Below are positions 23,552 through 34,035 of a stretch of 64,000 bases of DNA, piece after piece (the stretch's first letter is position 1; each line of letters starts with the position of its first letter). The position numbers and the translations under genes are program-made. This DNA comes from Garcia nutans (taxonomy: Eukaryota; Streptophyta; Magnoliopsida; Malpighiales; Euphorbiaceae), in assembly GCA_947685225.1 (NCBI GenBank), contig CANTUV010000032.1, positions 23,567,501 to 23,631,500 on the forward strand, read 5' to 3'. Under the pieces are notes generated by a model. That model was given only the letters and a program-made list of their open reading frames with translations, was not told where the DNA came from and searched no databases.

Positions 23552-23873
23552 GAAAGACCTTCAGATTATTTCTTGAGAAAATCAGTGAGGGAGATTGGAT
23601 AATTAAGCAAGTTTATGGTAGTATGCAATCATGAGTGGTTTGAGTGATTAACTTTTGAAATCGAGTGAAACACTTAGATGAGAGATAAGATTTGTATGTC
23701 TGGATTAATGAATGAGTTAAGAAAATCTTGATTGAAGGAAATTGCAATTATTTATGCTGTGTCTTAAAGGATTTCATCTTATATGTTGGAATTATAGTTA
23801 AGGTTGTTTGAGTTTTTAATTTATGCCATGTGAATTGGCTTGAGGACAAGCAAAGTTTTAAGTGTGGGGTAGT
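23552..23873 (+). other. Athila B 3' noncoding region, right part, with purine tract
   Basis: This continues copy B after Tekay-1 and matches 3986-4307 of copy A. A hairpin with loop AGGA and core stem GCTTG/CAAGC lies at 23835-23854 and precedes AAGTGTGGGGTA, the primer tract adjoining the LTR. The hairpin is intact here but has lost one base in copy A (4270-4286). Confidence 0.82.
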
Positions 23874-25596
23874 TGTTTTATTAGTTTTTGTTATAGTTTT
23901 ATGTCTTGTTTATTATGATAATTATTGTTTTATTTAGGTATTTTATTAGTTTTAATCGGTTTGTTTGGTGTTTTCATTAATTTTGGTAGTTTTAGTTCTT
24001 TCAGTGTTTATGTCATTTTTGATCTAGTTTTTAGTATTATGTTTATGTTTTGTTGGTTATTGTCTATTTACTTGTTGTTTAAAGTTTGTTTTGAGTTTTG
24101 TGTTAGGTTAAAACAGCAAGGAAACAAATTGAAGGAGAAAGGGGCAGAGGCTGACACAGGCAGAGGACACGGCCAAGTCACTGGTCATGTCCCATACATA
24201 GATAAAAAGGAAAGCAAGTCCCAGTAGTAGACACAAGCAAGGGACACGGCCAAGTCAGTGGTCGTGTCCCTCCAAAGAAGCCCAACACGGCCAAGTCACC
24301 TTCACTTGGCCGTGTCTCACTTGGTTCCAAAGGAAAAGAGAAGCAAATCTTCACAAAAGCAAACACAGGCAAGGGACACGGCCAAGTCACTGGCCGTGTC
24401 CCTCCAAAATAGTCCAACACGGCCAAGTCAAGCTTCAACTGGCCGTGTCACTCAATCCAAGAAGAAAAGAAGGAATTCTGAGACAGAAGCGGACACATGC
24501 AAGGGACACGGCCAAGTCACTGGCCGTGTCCCTCCAAAGAGCACTCACACGGCCAAGTCACATGCAACTTGGCCGTGTCTCTCATGAACCAAAGCCGTAG
24601 CGAGTTTTTAAAGCGGACGATTCATATAAAAAGAAAAGAGAAGCTAGGGTTTGGGACGGTTGACGATTTGGAGAGCTGATTTTGCCGTCTGAGATTGAGC
24701 TTAGGATTTTGACAATTGTTTTCTTTAATTTTGATTAAACTTTGGATCAAAACTAGTTTAGATTAGATTGTTCATGCCATTTATTCATCCTTCTTGCAAG
24801 ATTTGATCAAGAGATTCTTCAGAGCTTCAAGGAGTTTGTAACTTGGTTTTGTTCTCGAACTTATTCTCTTTATTTTCATTGAAATTGTATTAATGGATAT
24901 TATCATGTATAATTTGATTTCTTTGAATATTAATGAGATGAGTATGTTTGATTGCATCATGAACTAATTTGATCTAGTCTAGGGTTTGTATGGATCTGCT
25001 ATGAATGTATGAATTGGTTATTCTCTTAGCTAATAATTTCTTTAGCCTTGATTGAATGAAATATTGTTAATATATAATTGATTGGCCACCAATTATGTGT
25101 TTTAGGTATTAGATGATGGATTGAAAGATGAAGTCTAATGCTGGAACAATTCAATTAGGGACTTAGGTGAATTAGAGATATACCCTATTAAAAAGATTGT
25201 TTCAATTATAACAAGATTAGTTGTAAGAGGTTTGAATGCGAGAGCTTATTTCCTTGACTCAATTAATTAAGTTGTTTGAGATTTAATCTTTGAAATTAAA
25301 TTAGTTAAGAGGAATAACCGTTCATACATATCAGTAGTAGGGAAGTGCAAACCCTAGACCTTTTTATCAAGTGAATCAAAACATCAGCTTAATTTACTTT
25401 ATTTGTTTTTAAACTTCAATCATTCTTCTTCAGTATTGAGCAATTTAAATTTATTCATTACTTGTTACTTTTAATTTGATAATCAATTAGCTACTTTAGC
25501 CTCCTTGAGAGACGACCTTGGAGAGATCACCTTTGCTACAGCTACCTCGTATACTTGCGAGTGACGCTTTGTGGTAGAGTTAATTTGAGCGCAACA
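23874..25596 (+). repeat. 3' LTR of Athila copy B
   Basis: 1723 bp, TGTTTTATTAG to GAGCGCAACA, nearly identical to 4308-6028. It contains the CACGGCC palindrome array (about 24167-24580) and the TATA-like box at 24625-24632. Sequence to the right is Tekay integrase rather than an Athila primer site, so this is the outer right end of the array. Confidence 0.93.
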
Positions 25597-25598
25597 CT

Positions 25599-26716
25599 TA
25601 TCACTAAGCACCGGGTTTCTTCAGGATTGCTTCAGCCATTATCAGTGCCAGTGTGGAATGGGAGCGAGTGATGATGGATTTTGTGGCTGGATTGCCTTTG
25701 ACACAGAAGAAGCATGATATGATTTGGGTAATAGTTAATCAGATGACGAAGACAACATATTTTCTTCCAGTTTGGATGGATTATTCTCTTGAGAGATTAG
25801 TTGAGCTATATATTAGAGAGATAGTGAGATTGCATGGAGTACTAGTTTCTTTGGTATCTGACTGAGATCCTCGATTTACATCAAAATTATGGAGGAGTTT
25901 GCAGGATGCTTTTGGCTCTCGATTACATTTTAGCACTGCTTTCGATCCTCAGATAGATGGGCAGACAGTGAGAGTGATATAGATTTTAGAGGACATGTTG
26001 AGGAGTTGTATCATCGATTTCATTGGAAGATGGGACATATTCTTACCACTGATTGAGTTTGCTTATAACAATATTCATCAGTCCAGTATTGGGATGGCAC
26101 CTTATGAGGCATTGTATGGTAGGAGGTGCAGGACACCTCTATGTTAGAATGAGGTTGGAGAAGGTCAGTTGGTCAATCCTGATTTGATTAAGGAAATAGA
26201 ATAGAAAGTGAAGGTGATTCGAAATTGTCTAAAAGTAGCCTTAGACCGAAAGAAATCATATTCAGATTTAAAAAGAAGATACATAGAGTACAGTGTGGGA
26301 GATAAAGTGTTTTTGAAGGTGTCTCCTTGGAAGAAAATTTTGAGATTTGGCCGCAAAGGAAAGTTAAGTCCTCATTTCATAGGACCTTATGAGGTACTGG
26401 AGAGAGTTGGTCCAGTAGCCCATAGACTATCTTTGCCCCTTGAGTTGGATAGAATTCATATTGTCTTTTATGTCTCTATGCTTCAGAGATACAGGTCTGA
26501 CCCATCTCACATCTTGTCAGTAGAGTCAATTGAGGTGAGTCCAGATCTGACTTATGAAGAAGAACCAGTGGCTATCTTAGAACGAGAAGTGAAAGATTTG
26601 AGGAATAAGAAGGTGCCACTTGTGAAAATTCTTTGAAGGAATTATGCCACTGAGGAGGCAACATGGGAGAGTGAGCAGATGATGTGGAGTCAATATCCCC
26701 AGTTGTTCCAAACTTG
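25599..26716 (+). pseudogene. Tekay-type integrase core and chromodomain fragment
   Basis: The sequence begins in the linker between the integrase zinc region and the core. It includes MDFVAGLPLTQKKHD, the positions corresponding to VSDLDPRF and FHPQTDGQ (here altered), the SPWKKILRFGRKGKLSP segment at about 26320-26370, and a chromodomain end at 26520-26716. Stops (for example at 25862-25864) and frame changes interrupt it. The best open stretch is 26208-26636. Function in life would be cDNA integration; this copy cannot make it. Confidence 0.85.
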
Positions 26717-26763
26717 AGAGTAGGTAATTTCGAGGACGAAATTTATTTTTAGAGGGAGAGAAT

Positions 26764-27594
26764 TGTAATATCCTAAAATTTTAAAATTTTAAATTTTTGT
26801 AAATTAAATAAATGATTGAAAAAAAATAAAATAATATTTAAGTGAAAAAGTAAAATGTGTATATTATATATATGTAGATATACATAGCATATACAAGTCA
26901 ATATTTTAAATTGGTCAAAGGTTATTTTAAATTATTAAAATTTATTTATGTAGTTAGTGGAAGATAATTTTTTTATATTAATTAAGTAATATATATTTTA
27001 CTTGGTGGAAATTTAAAGTGGAAAATTATGTGGCTATAAGGGTAGTGGTTGGATAAAGATGAGTTTGGGATCATCTTCTTCTTCTTCTTTCTCCATTGAA
27101 GGCCGGTTATTTCCATTAGAGGAAGGGAGGGATTTACTTCTTCCAAGCTCAAGTAATTGAAGAATTTCAAGTGTTCAAGTTGGAGTTTTGGGGATTTTCT
27201 CCATATTTGGTAAGTTTCCAACTTGTTTCCTTGATTTCTTCAATGAAAGTTTGTATATGTGTGAATTGGATGTTTTGTGTAGTATGTTGTAATGGTTGGT
27301 ATTGGTATGTATGAAGTTGTTTTGAGTAGTTAACTATGATTTTAGGGTTGGATTGAAGAAATGGTTAAGTTTGGTGAAGAGAATAAGAGTTTTGGGCTAT
27401 GCAACTTTTGAGTTATGAAGTCATGGTTTTAAATTGTGTATTTTGCTTCTGATTGAGTTGTTTTATGCATATACAAGTATTTTATGGTAAAATGATGGAT
27501 ATGGTTGAGTTTGAATAGAGTTGAAAATAGGAAAGAAAGATAACTTTGCATGTGACAATTACATGTTATATATGGATTTTGGCTGACAATGGTG
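26764..27594 (+). repeat. Truncated 3' LTR of the Tekay remnant
   Basis: It starts TGTAATATCC directly after the purine tract. It shows the AT-rich U3 style of the other Tekay LTRs but soon diverges from them. No GTGTTACA terminus is reached before minus-strand Tat coding sequence begins near 27595. The exact breakpoint cannot be fixed better than a few tens of bases by eye. Confidence 0.7.
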
Positions 27595-28453
27595 GTATGG
27601 TTTTAGCTTCTCTTCTTTTAACTCCCACTCTCCTTTCACTTGGGATACTATTAGTAATGAATCCCCAAAACCTTACAATTTATCTATCTTCATAATCATC
27701 AGGGTTTCCAAACAAAAAATACATGTTTCATACTCCACCATATTATTCATTGCCCTGAATTTCAACTTCTTAGCTAAAGGGATAAGCTCCCCTTCAGGTG
27801 ATTATAGTAAGACTCCCAAACCTGCTCCATTCCTATTTACTGCTCCATCGAAATACATCTTCCATCCATGTACTTCTATGGCCTCTAAATGTTCATCAGG
27901 AAATTGCAAGACTACCCCTTCACTATCCAATAATGGTTGCTGAGCCAGGAATTCTACCACTGCTCTGCCTTTGATTATTTTCCTAGTTACATATTTAATC
28001 TCAACTTCTTAAAAAATTATCAACCATCGACTATATTTCCGGATTAAAGTGGGTGTCTCCCTCATGTACTTCTCTGGATCCAACCTGGGAATTGCTTGCA
28101 CACTATAAGATTAAAAGTAATGCCATAACTTCTTAGAAGACCAAACCACAACTATATAACTCTTTTCAATGATACTATACTTAATCTCATAAGGTAGGAG
28201 CTTTCTACTCAAATAGTAGACTGCGTGCTCAACCCCTAACTCGTCTATTTGGGCTAGCATAGCTACTATCAACTCTTCCTCTACTGCTAAGATAATAATA
28301 AAGGTTTACCGAGTTTAGGTGGTTTCAAAATAGGTGGATTTAGTAGATACACCTTTATACGTTCAAAGGTCTTTTGACATTCTTCATTTCACTCGACTGC
28401 TTGATTCTTTTTAAGCAATTTGAAGATAGGCTCGCAGATCATGGCGAGCTTTG
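27595..28453 (-). pseudogene. Tat/Ogre RNase H and second (archaeal-type) RNase H, decayed
   Basis: Minus-strand translation of about 27600-28010 gives KGRAVVEFLAQQP, then HGWKMYFDGAVNRNGAG (FDGA near 27840-27851) and NNMVEYET (27725-27748). This is the pattern of the additional RNase H domain that marks Tat/Ogre elements. The region 28050-28450 corresponds to the ordinary RNase H and the end of the reverse transcriptase, with many frame breaks. No long ORF survives. The enzyme would degrade RNA in the RNA-DNA hybrid during cDNA synthesis. Confidence 0.78.
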
Positions 28454-29995
28454 CTATGAACCTGCTATGTACTGTAACCTGCCAATAAATCCACAAACTT
28501 CTCTCTCCATCTTTGAGGCTAGCATATCTCTGATTGCCTTAACCTTGTTAAGGTCAATCTGAATGCCATTTGGACCAATCACGTGTCCCAACAACTTGCC
28601 TGAAGTAACCCCAAATACACACTTCTTCAGGTTTAACCGTAGCTTATACTTTATTGCTCTCTCGAAGAATAACTCTAAGTTTTGGAAGTGTTGTTCACTT
28701 GTATCCGACTTTACCATCATATCATCGATGTAGACCTCGACTTCTTTGTGCATTATATTATGAAACAAAGTGGTAGCCATCCTTTAGTAGGTTGCTCCAG
28801 CATTTTGTTAACCCAAACGACATCACCCTATAATAGAAAATACCCCATGTAGTAATGATGGTAGTTTTGGCTTTATCCTCTTGGGCCATTAACACTTGGT
28901 TGTATTCGAAAATCCATCTACAAATGAGTGTAGCCTGCTTAAGGCTACACAATCAATAAGGACATTTATATGGGGTAAAGGAAAATCGTCTTTAGGGGAA
29001 GGTTTGTTCAAGTCTCTATAGTCTACACAAACCCTAATTCTTCCATCTTTCTTTGGCACAGGTACTATGTTGGCTAGCCAATTTGGATAATCTATCACTT
29101 CAAGGAACTTTACTTGTATTTGTTTAGTGACCTGTTCTTTAACCAATTCAGCCCATTCCGGTCTTAACCATCTAAGTTTTTGTTTTATAGGTTTCATGTG
29201 ACTGTAGGTAGGAATCAGATGCTCGACTATGTCTTGATATATTCCAGGCATATCTTCATAAGAGCAAGCAAAGAACTTCTTTATATTTTTTAAATATTTT
29301 TTCAAATCTCTCTTTCTCATCAGGAGTAAGGTTGGATGCTATGCTAATATTTTTAGGATTATCGGTTGTTCCCAAATTTAATGATTGTATATCAACAGAG
29401 CTAATATTAAAAATGCTCATGTAACCACTATTTGAATGTATGCAACCATCAGGAAAAACATCACGCAAGTAAGCAAAATTAGACTTTATAGCATTCATTT
29501 TGGAAAAGAAAACATCATCATCCTCATACAAAGAAAACAAATTAAAATTAAAATCAAAATCATTGTTATCAAAATCATAAAGCAGAACATCTTTGAACTT
29601 TTCTTCAACTAGAGCAGCAATCTCCTCGGGAGTCTTCTCAGCTTTCAGGATAACTTCCTTCTTTCCTTCTGGATTGGGCTTCTTGTCAGTTGGCAGGATG
29701 AGCTCTTTCTTCACTTATTCCACCAATTCGGCAACATTAGCAAAAATCTCAAAACCTGGGATCAACTTTCCCATGAACATGACTGGCTCAGGCATCCCTT
29801 GGAGTGGTTCCATGTTTGGACCATTGACAAAAATCTCTTCAAGTGGTGGAAAGCTCATCTTCTCATTCTTCTTTAGCTTAACATCTTTGTTAGCTTCTTC
29901 ATACCCCAACCCTTTCTTAGAAGCTTGAGTCTTAAAGTCTGAAAGCTTTGTCACACCGGCCTTACCCTTTCCAAGACCAACACGAGGAAGGTAAC
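28454..29995 (-). pseudogene. Tat/Ogre pro-RT linker and reverse transcriptase, broken
   Basis: From 29995 downward the frame begins LPRVGLGKGKAGV, a glycine-rich segment usual between protease and reverse transcriptase in this lineage. It is followed by an acidic linker (29256-29714) ending KKYKEVLCLLL, then by IRVCVDYRDLNKPSPKDDFPLP (about 28970-29040) and the catalytic VYIDDMMVKS with YIDD at 28721-28732. Frameshifts near 29300, 28930 and 28790 and several stops split it into four ORFs. The ORF that seems to start at 30080 is a chance fusion into the nested LTR. Confidence 0.85.
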
Positions 29996-32190
29996 TGTGA
30001 GCGGGGATTTTCACCCCCACTCCCGGTGGAATGGTTCTTGCAACTTCGGCACTGTTTAGGCTTGGGGCCTTTGATAACACGGACCTAAGTCCGGAGAAAA
30101 TGGAGTCGCCACCCGGACGGGCTGGGAAAAAGAAAGGGGTGGATGACTCGATTCCTAAGGAATCCCCAACCCTCTAATATGTTCGGAAAGTTGGGTACGT
30201 GTGGGGAAGGTGAGAAATGGCCCAGCAGCCCCACAACGCCCGGTTCATTGGAACCGGCCTCCTTTACAGGTCCTAATATTATAAAATTCTTAAATATAAC
30301 AATATTATCCATACTACACACAATAAAAAGAAAGCATCATTATATTAAAATCAAAGCAATGTCTAAACAAAACAAAACAAATAAATGGACACCCATCCAA
30401 GGATGGAAACATGTCCTTACATCACATGCCTAGATAGGACACCCAGCAAAAGGTAGAAACATGCCCTTTACAAAGGTTCTAAAATAGAAAAGAAAATTAA
30501 ATTACATGATGTTTAATTATGAGGTACCCACCAATTGGAAACATACCTCTTACAACTTTTGGAAATCTAAATTAATTGATAAAAGTAAATAATCATTCAT
30601 CATAAATAAATCATTCATCAAAAGTATTTAAATATCAATAAAATAAACATCCATCCATGATAAATTAAATAAATCAAGTATTGAAATTAAATAAATTATA
30701 GCATAAGAGATAAATCAAAGCAAAATCAAATATGGAATTAAATAAAGCAAATAAAAGTTCAATTATAGCTACTGTGAATTTTTATGGAGTTAAAATAAAT
30801 TAGGGTTTTTTGTTTTTTAAAGGTTGGTAAGACACTTTGATTAAACAAATTAAGATTTGAATGGTGAAATCATGAAACTAGGGTTTTGGACACTTTGAAA
30901 TACTTTTTAATTCATGGTTTTAAATAGTGATGTAAGCTACTGTGTAATTTTAGAGTTTTTATGGTTTTATGGTTTTCAATGTTTTAAAAGAATTAGGGTT
31001 CATAAAAATTAGGGTTTAAGGTTTTAAAAGGATTAGGGTTCATTATTTTAGGTTTAAAAGTTAAATTTTGAATTTTAGGGTTTTAGAATTTAGGTCACGG
31101 GTAATGAAGAATTTTTAGGGTTTTAAAAATCAATTTGATATTTTATGAAGTTTTGCGAATTTAAACAAAAGGATTGAAGTTTTTATAAGTAGAAAGATAT
31201 TTTTTAAGGTTTTTGAATGAAATAGAACCTACTTTAAAATCTTAAAAGAAACAGAATTTGGTTTTGGTTTTGTTGAAAAATATGTTCAATTATTGTTTTA
31301 AGGTCTTTAAGAAGAAAAAATAACAATTTTAAGTCTTTTTAGAAAATAAGGTCACGTTTTAGTGTTTTAACTTTGGAAAACTAAATTAAAGTTCTAAGAT
31401 TTTAACTTTTGAAAAACACAAAAAATCCTAGTTTTAGCTACTGTGTAAAAAAAAATTAGAATTTAGAATTTCATACCTTCTTTTGTAAGTTGCTCCAAAA
31501 ACAATTATTCTTGGATGAACTAGCTCCAAAGACAAGCCTTTGTTGCCTTTGGAATTCCCTTTTTCGTGATGCTGCTGTCCAGAAAAGATTTAAATTGAAT
31601 TTCTTCTTTTCCTTGATTTGGTTTCAAACTTTCCAAACTCCCTTTGGATTTCCTCTCTCTCAGCCACCTCTTTTTTCTATGCCTTTGGTCCTTATTTATA
31701 ATGGTTTAAGGTAATTTATTCCTAATTAATTAACGTAAGTAATATTAATTAAAAAAGAAATTAAAACCTAATTGGATTAGGTTTCAAAAAATTACGTCGA
31801 AAAATTTTGCGCTGGCGAAAACTGTGGCAGCGGGCCCGTGGCTGGGGCCAGTAGGTGTGCCAGCCCGCAAGAAATTCCTACAGGAAGTTATTTCGCCCGC
31901 AGGAAATTCCTGCGGGCGAAATGCTTGGAAGGCCTACGGGTGAAATGCTGGTGCGCCGACGGGCCCGCGCGACCACTTTTCGCTGCTGATTTTTTTTCCG
32001 ACTCTGATTTTTATTTTTATTTTTATTTTTTGATTTTTATTTGTTTATTTTCATTTCTTATTAATAAAAATTAGATACTAAAGCAAAAACTATTTAATTA
32101 AAATTATTTTGGACCAATTATACAACAAAAATCATTTTGGACTAAATAAAACATATTGGATCGGATTGGGTCAAAAATTAAGGGTCTACA
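29996..32190 (-). repeat. 3' LTR of the gag-only Tat element
   Basis: In element orientation it starts TGTAGACCC (at 32190) and ends CCCCGCTCACA (at 29996); 2195 bp. It matches 48835-51040 throughout, with scattered substitutions and small indels that suggest an appreciable age. A GC-rich stretch with repeated inverted copies of CAGGAAATTCCTG lies at 31860-31925. Confidence 0.93.
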
Positions 32191-32214
32191 GTTTGCCCCC
32201 TGCTTGAATGATCT
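32191..32214 (-). other. Polypurine tract of the gag-only Tat element
   Basis: On the minus strand the bases before the LTR read AGCAGGGGGCAAAC. The position directly next to the LTR terminus and the purine content fit the plus-strand primer. Confidence 0.8.
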
Positions 32215-32275
32215 GAAACCTTAGTGAAAGAGAGTGAAAAGCAATAAGACTTAATTTTTGAGGTTTTGGGTTTTG

Positions 32276-33030
32276 GACCCGAGAGATTTGGACACTCGAT
32301 CCTAAACTAGACTTGAATACTCGATCCTATCTGGATTTGGGTACTCGATCCTAAATCGGATTTGGATACTCGATCCTAAACTGGATTTGAGTACTCGATC
32401 CTAAATTGGATTTGGATACTTGATCCTAACTGGATTTGGATACTCGATCCTAAACTGGATTTGGATACTCGACCCTAAACTGGATTTGGATACTCGATCC
32501 TAAATCGAATTTGGATACTCGATCCTAAATTGGCTTTGGATACTCAATCCTAAACTGGATTGGGATACTCTATCCTAACTGGATTTGGATACTCGATCCT
32601 AAATTTGATTGGGATACTCGATCCTAACTGGATTCGGACACTCGATCCTAACTGGATTTGGATATTCGATCCTAAATTGGATTTGGATACTCGATCCTAA
32701 ATCGAATTTGGATACTCAATCCTAAATTGGCTTTGGATACTCAATCCTAAACTGGATTGGGATACTCAATCCTAACTGGATTTGGATACTCGATCCTAAA
32801 TTGGATTGGGATACTCGATCCTAACTGGATTCAGACACCTGATCCTAACTGGATTCGGATACTCGATCCTAAACTTGATTGGGATACTCGATCCTAAATG
32901 AATTTGGATACTCGATCCTAAATCGGATTTGGGTACTCAATCTGAAATTGGATTGGGATACTTGATCCTAACTTGATTTAGATACTCGATCCTAAACTTG
33001 ATTGGGATACTCGATCCTAACCTGGGTACT
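32276..33030 (-). repeat. Minisatellite of about 23-25 bp in the Tat 3' untranslated region
   Basis: About 30 imperfect units of the form GGATTTGGATACTCGATCC plus a few bases, written here on the plus strand. Variants include TTGGGATACTCGATCCTAA and TTCGGACACTC. The array begins some 85 bp from the LTR, on the internal side of the purine tract. Tat/Ogre elements of other plants are known to carry variable tandem repeats at this place. Confidence 0.9.
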
Positions 33031-33159
33031 TTGACTTGAAATTTAAATTGATTTTGATTTAATTTGGGTACTTGGACTTGAGATTAAATTTGATTTGGGT
33101 ACTTGGACTCGAGAATGAATTTGACTAACCTTTTATCAGTTGAGAAGTCTGACTGCTCC

Positions 33160-33570
33160 GGCTGTTCTATGCATTGTGATTCTTCACCCTTAGAATGGAT
33201 CTTCATCCTTTGAGATTGGGTCTTCACCCTTAAAAATGGATCTTCATCCTTTGAGATTGATTTTTCACCCTTAAAAATGGAACTTCATCCTTTGAGATCG
33301 GGTCTTCACCCTTGAAAATGGATCTTCATCCTTTGAGATAGGGTCTTTACCCTTAAAAATGGATCTTTATCCATTGAAAATCGGGTCTTTACCCTTGAAA
33401 CATGGATCTTTATCCATTGGAGATCGGGTCTTTACCCTTGAAACATGGATCTTTATCCATTGGAGGTTGGGTCTTTACCCTTTAAACATGGATCTTTATC
33501 CATTGGAGGTCGGGTCTTTACCCTTGAAACATGGATCTTAATCCATTAGAGATCGGGTCTTTACCCTGGC
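33160..33570 (-). repeat. Second minisatellite, 41-43-bp units, in the Tat 3' untranslated region
   Basis: About nine units alternate GGTCTTCACCCTT or GGTCTTTACCCTT with GGATCTTCATCC or GGATCTTTATCC. The left units are about 41 bp (CTTTGAGAT type) and the right ones 43 bp (CATTGGAG type), so one repeat shades into a variant. A 60-codon ORF here simply reads through the repeat and is not a gene. Confidence 0.9.
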
Positions 33571-34035
33571 TTAAGCTCTTTTAGTCGGAATGATCTTTCA
33601 TCTTTCGCATCTTCATTCTTTTGAGAATTATAATTTTCTTCTTTCTCATTCTTTATTGTTCTTCCTTTGCACTTTTGCAAAAAATTCAACCCTTTTTTAG
33701 TTGGCTCTCATATCTCTGCATGGCGAAATATTTGCAAGTGAGTTTGAAAATGTTTTACATGTAAACTCAAAAATTGAAAAGGAGAAACTTTGCCCCCTGT
33801 GTAGGCTCAAACCCATGATTTTTCTATGCGGACTCTGATTGATGTTGTTTGTTGTCTAGTTCTTCACACAAGCACGTATTTCTTCTCTTTACAAGATTAC
33901 TGGAGCTTTCTCAAGCAATGGGCTTTCTATGCCCCCCTGATTAGATATCGTCTTTTGATTCTTTACTTCGCAAGGTGTTTGCTGTTCATTTTGCCAAAGA
34001 ATAGACAACACAAGACAAGAAAGTGCGATGTGACA
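33571..34035 (-). other. Noncoding Tat sequence left of Tekay-2
   Basis: Pyrimidine-rich plus strand, without a credible gene. A TTTGCCCCCTGTGTAG segment (33789-33804) resembles the purine-tract region next to the LTR. The last five bases, TGACA, are the left target duplication of Tekay-2. Confidence 0.6.

Larger units (their letters stand above)
4308..25596 (+). mobile_element. Athila-type copy B with two nested insertions
   Basis: Both LTRs (4308-6028 and 23874-25596), the primer site, the gag-protease-integrase-tail frame, the 3' noncoding region and the purine tract are present. Removing the solo LTR and Tekay-1, each with one target duplication, leaves about 4.46 kb of internal sequence. 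That is much shorter than Athila C, because both A and B lack most of pol. The right flank from 25597 is integrase sequence of an older Tekay element, so the array inserted there. Its left flank is outside the window. Confidence 0.9.
25597..27594 (+). mobile_element. Older Tekay/Del-type remnant: integrase end plus truncated 3' LTR
   Basis: Only the end of an integrase-chromodomain region, a purine tract (26751-26763) and about 830 bp of 3' LTR remain. The left part continues beyond the Athila array, outside the window. The first bases after the array correspond to about 19507 of Tekay-1. Similarity to Tekay-1 is clear at protein level but lower than between Tekay-1 and Tekay-2, so it is another, older subfamily. 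The right end at about 27594 meets a minus-strand Tat element with no LTR terminus. Confidence 0.85.

Noticed and set aside
30143..30433. 96-codon ORF, with a relative at 49016-49273
   Set aside because: Both lie in Tat LTRs at matching positions and against the element; no domain.
32276..33570. CRISPR-like or coding repeat at the two minisatellites
   Set aside because: Units are directly adjacent without unique spacers. The 60-codon ORF only reflects the repeat period.
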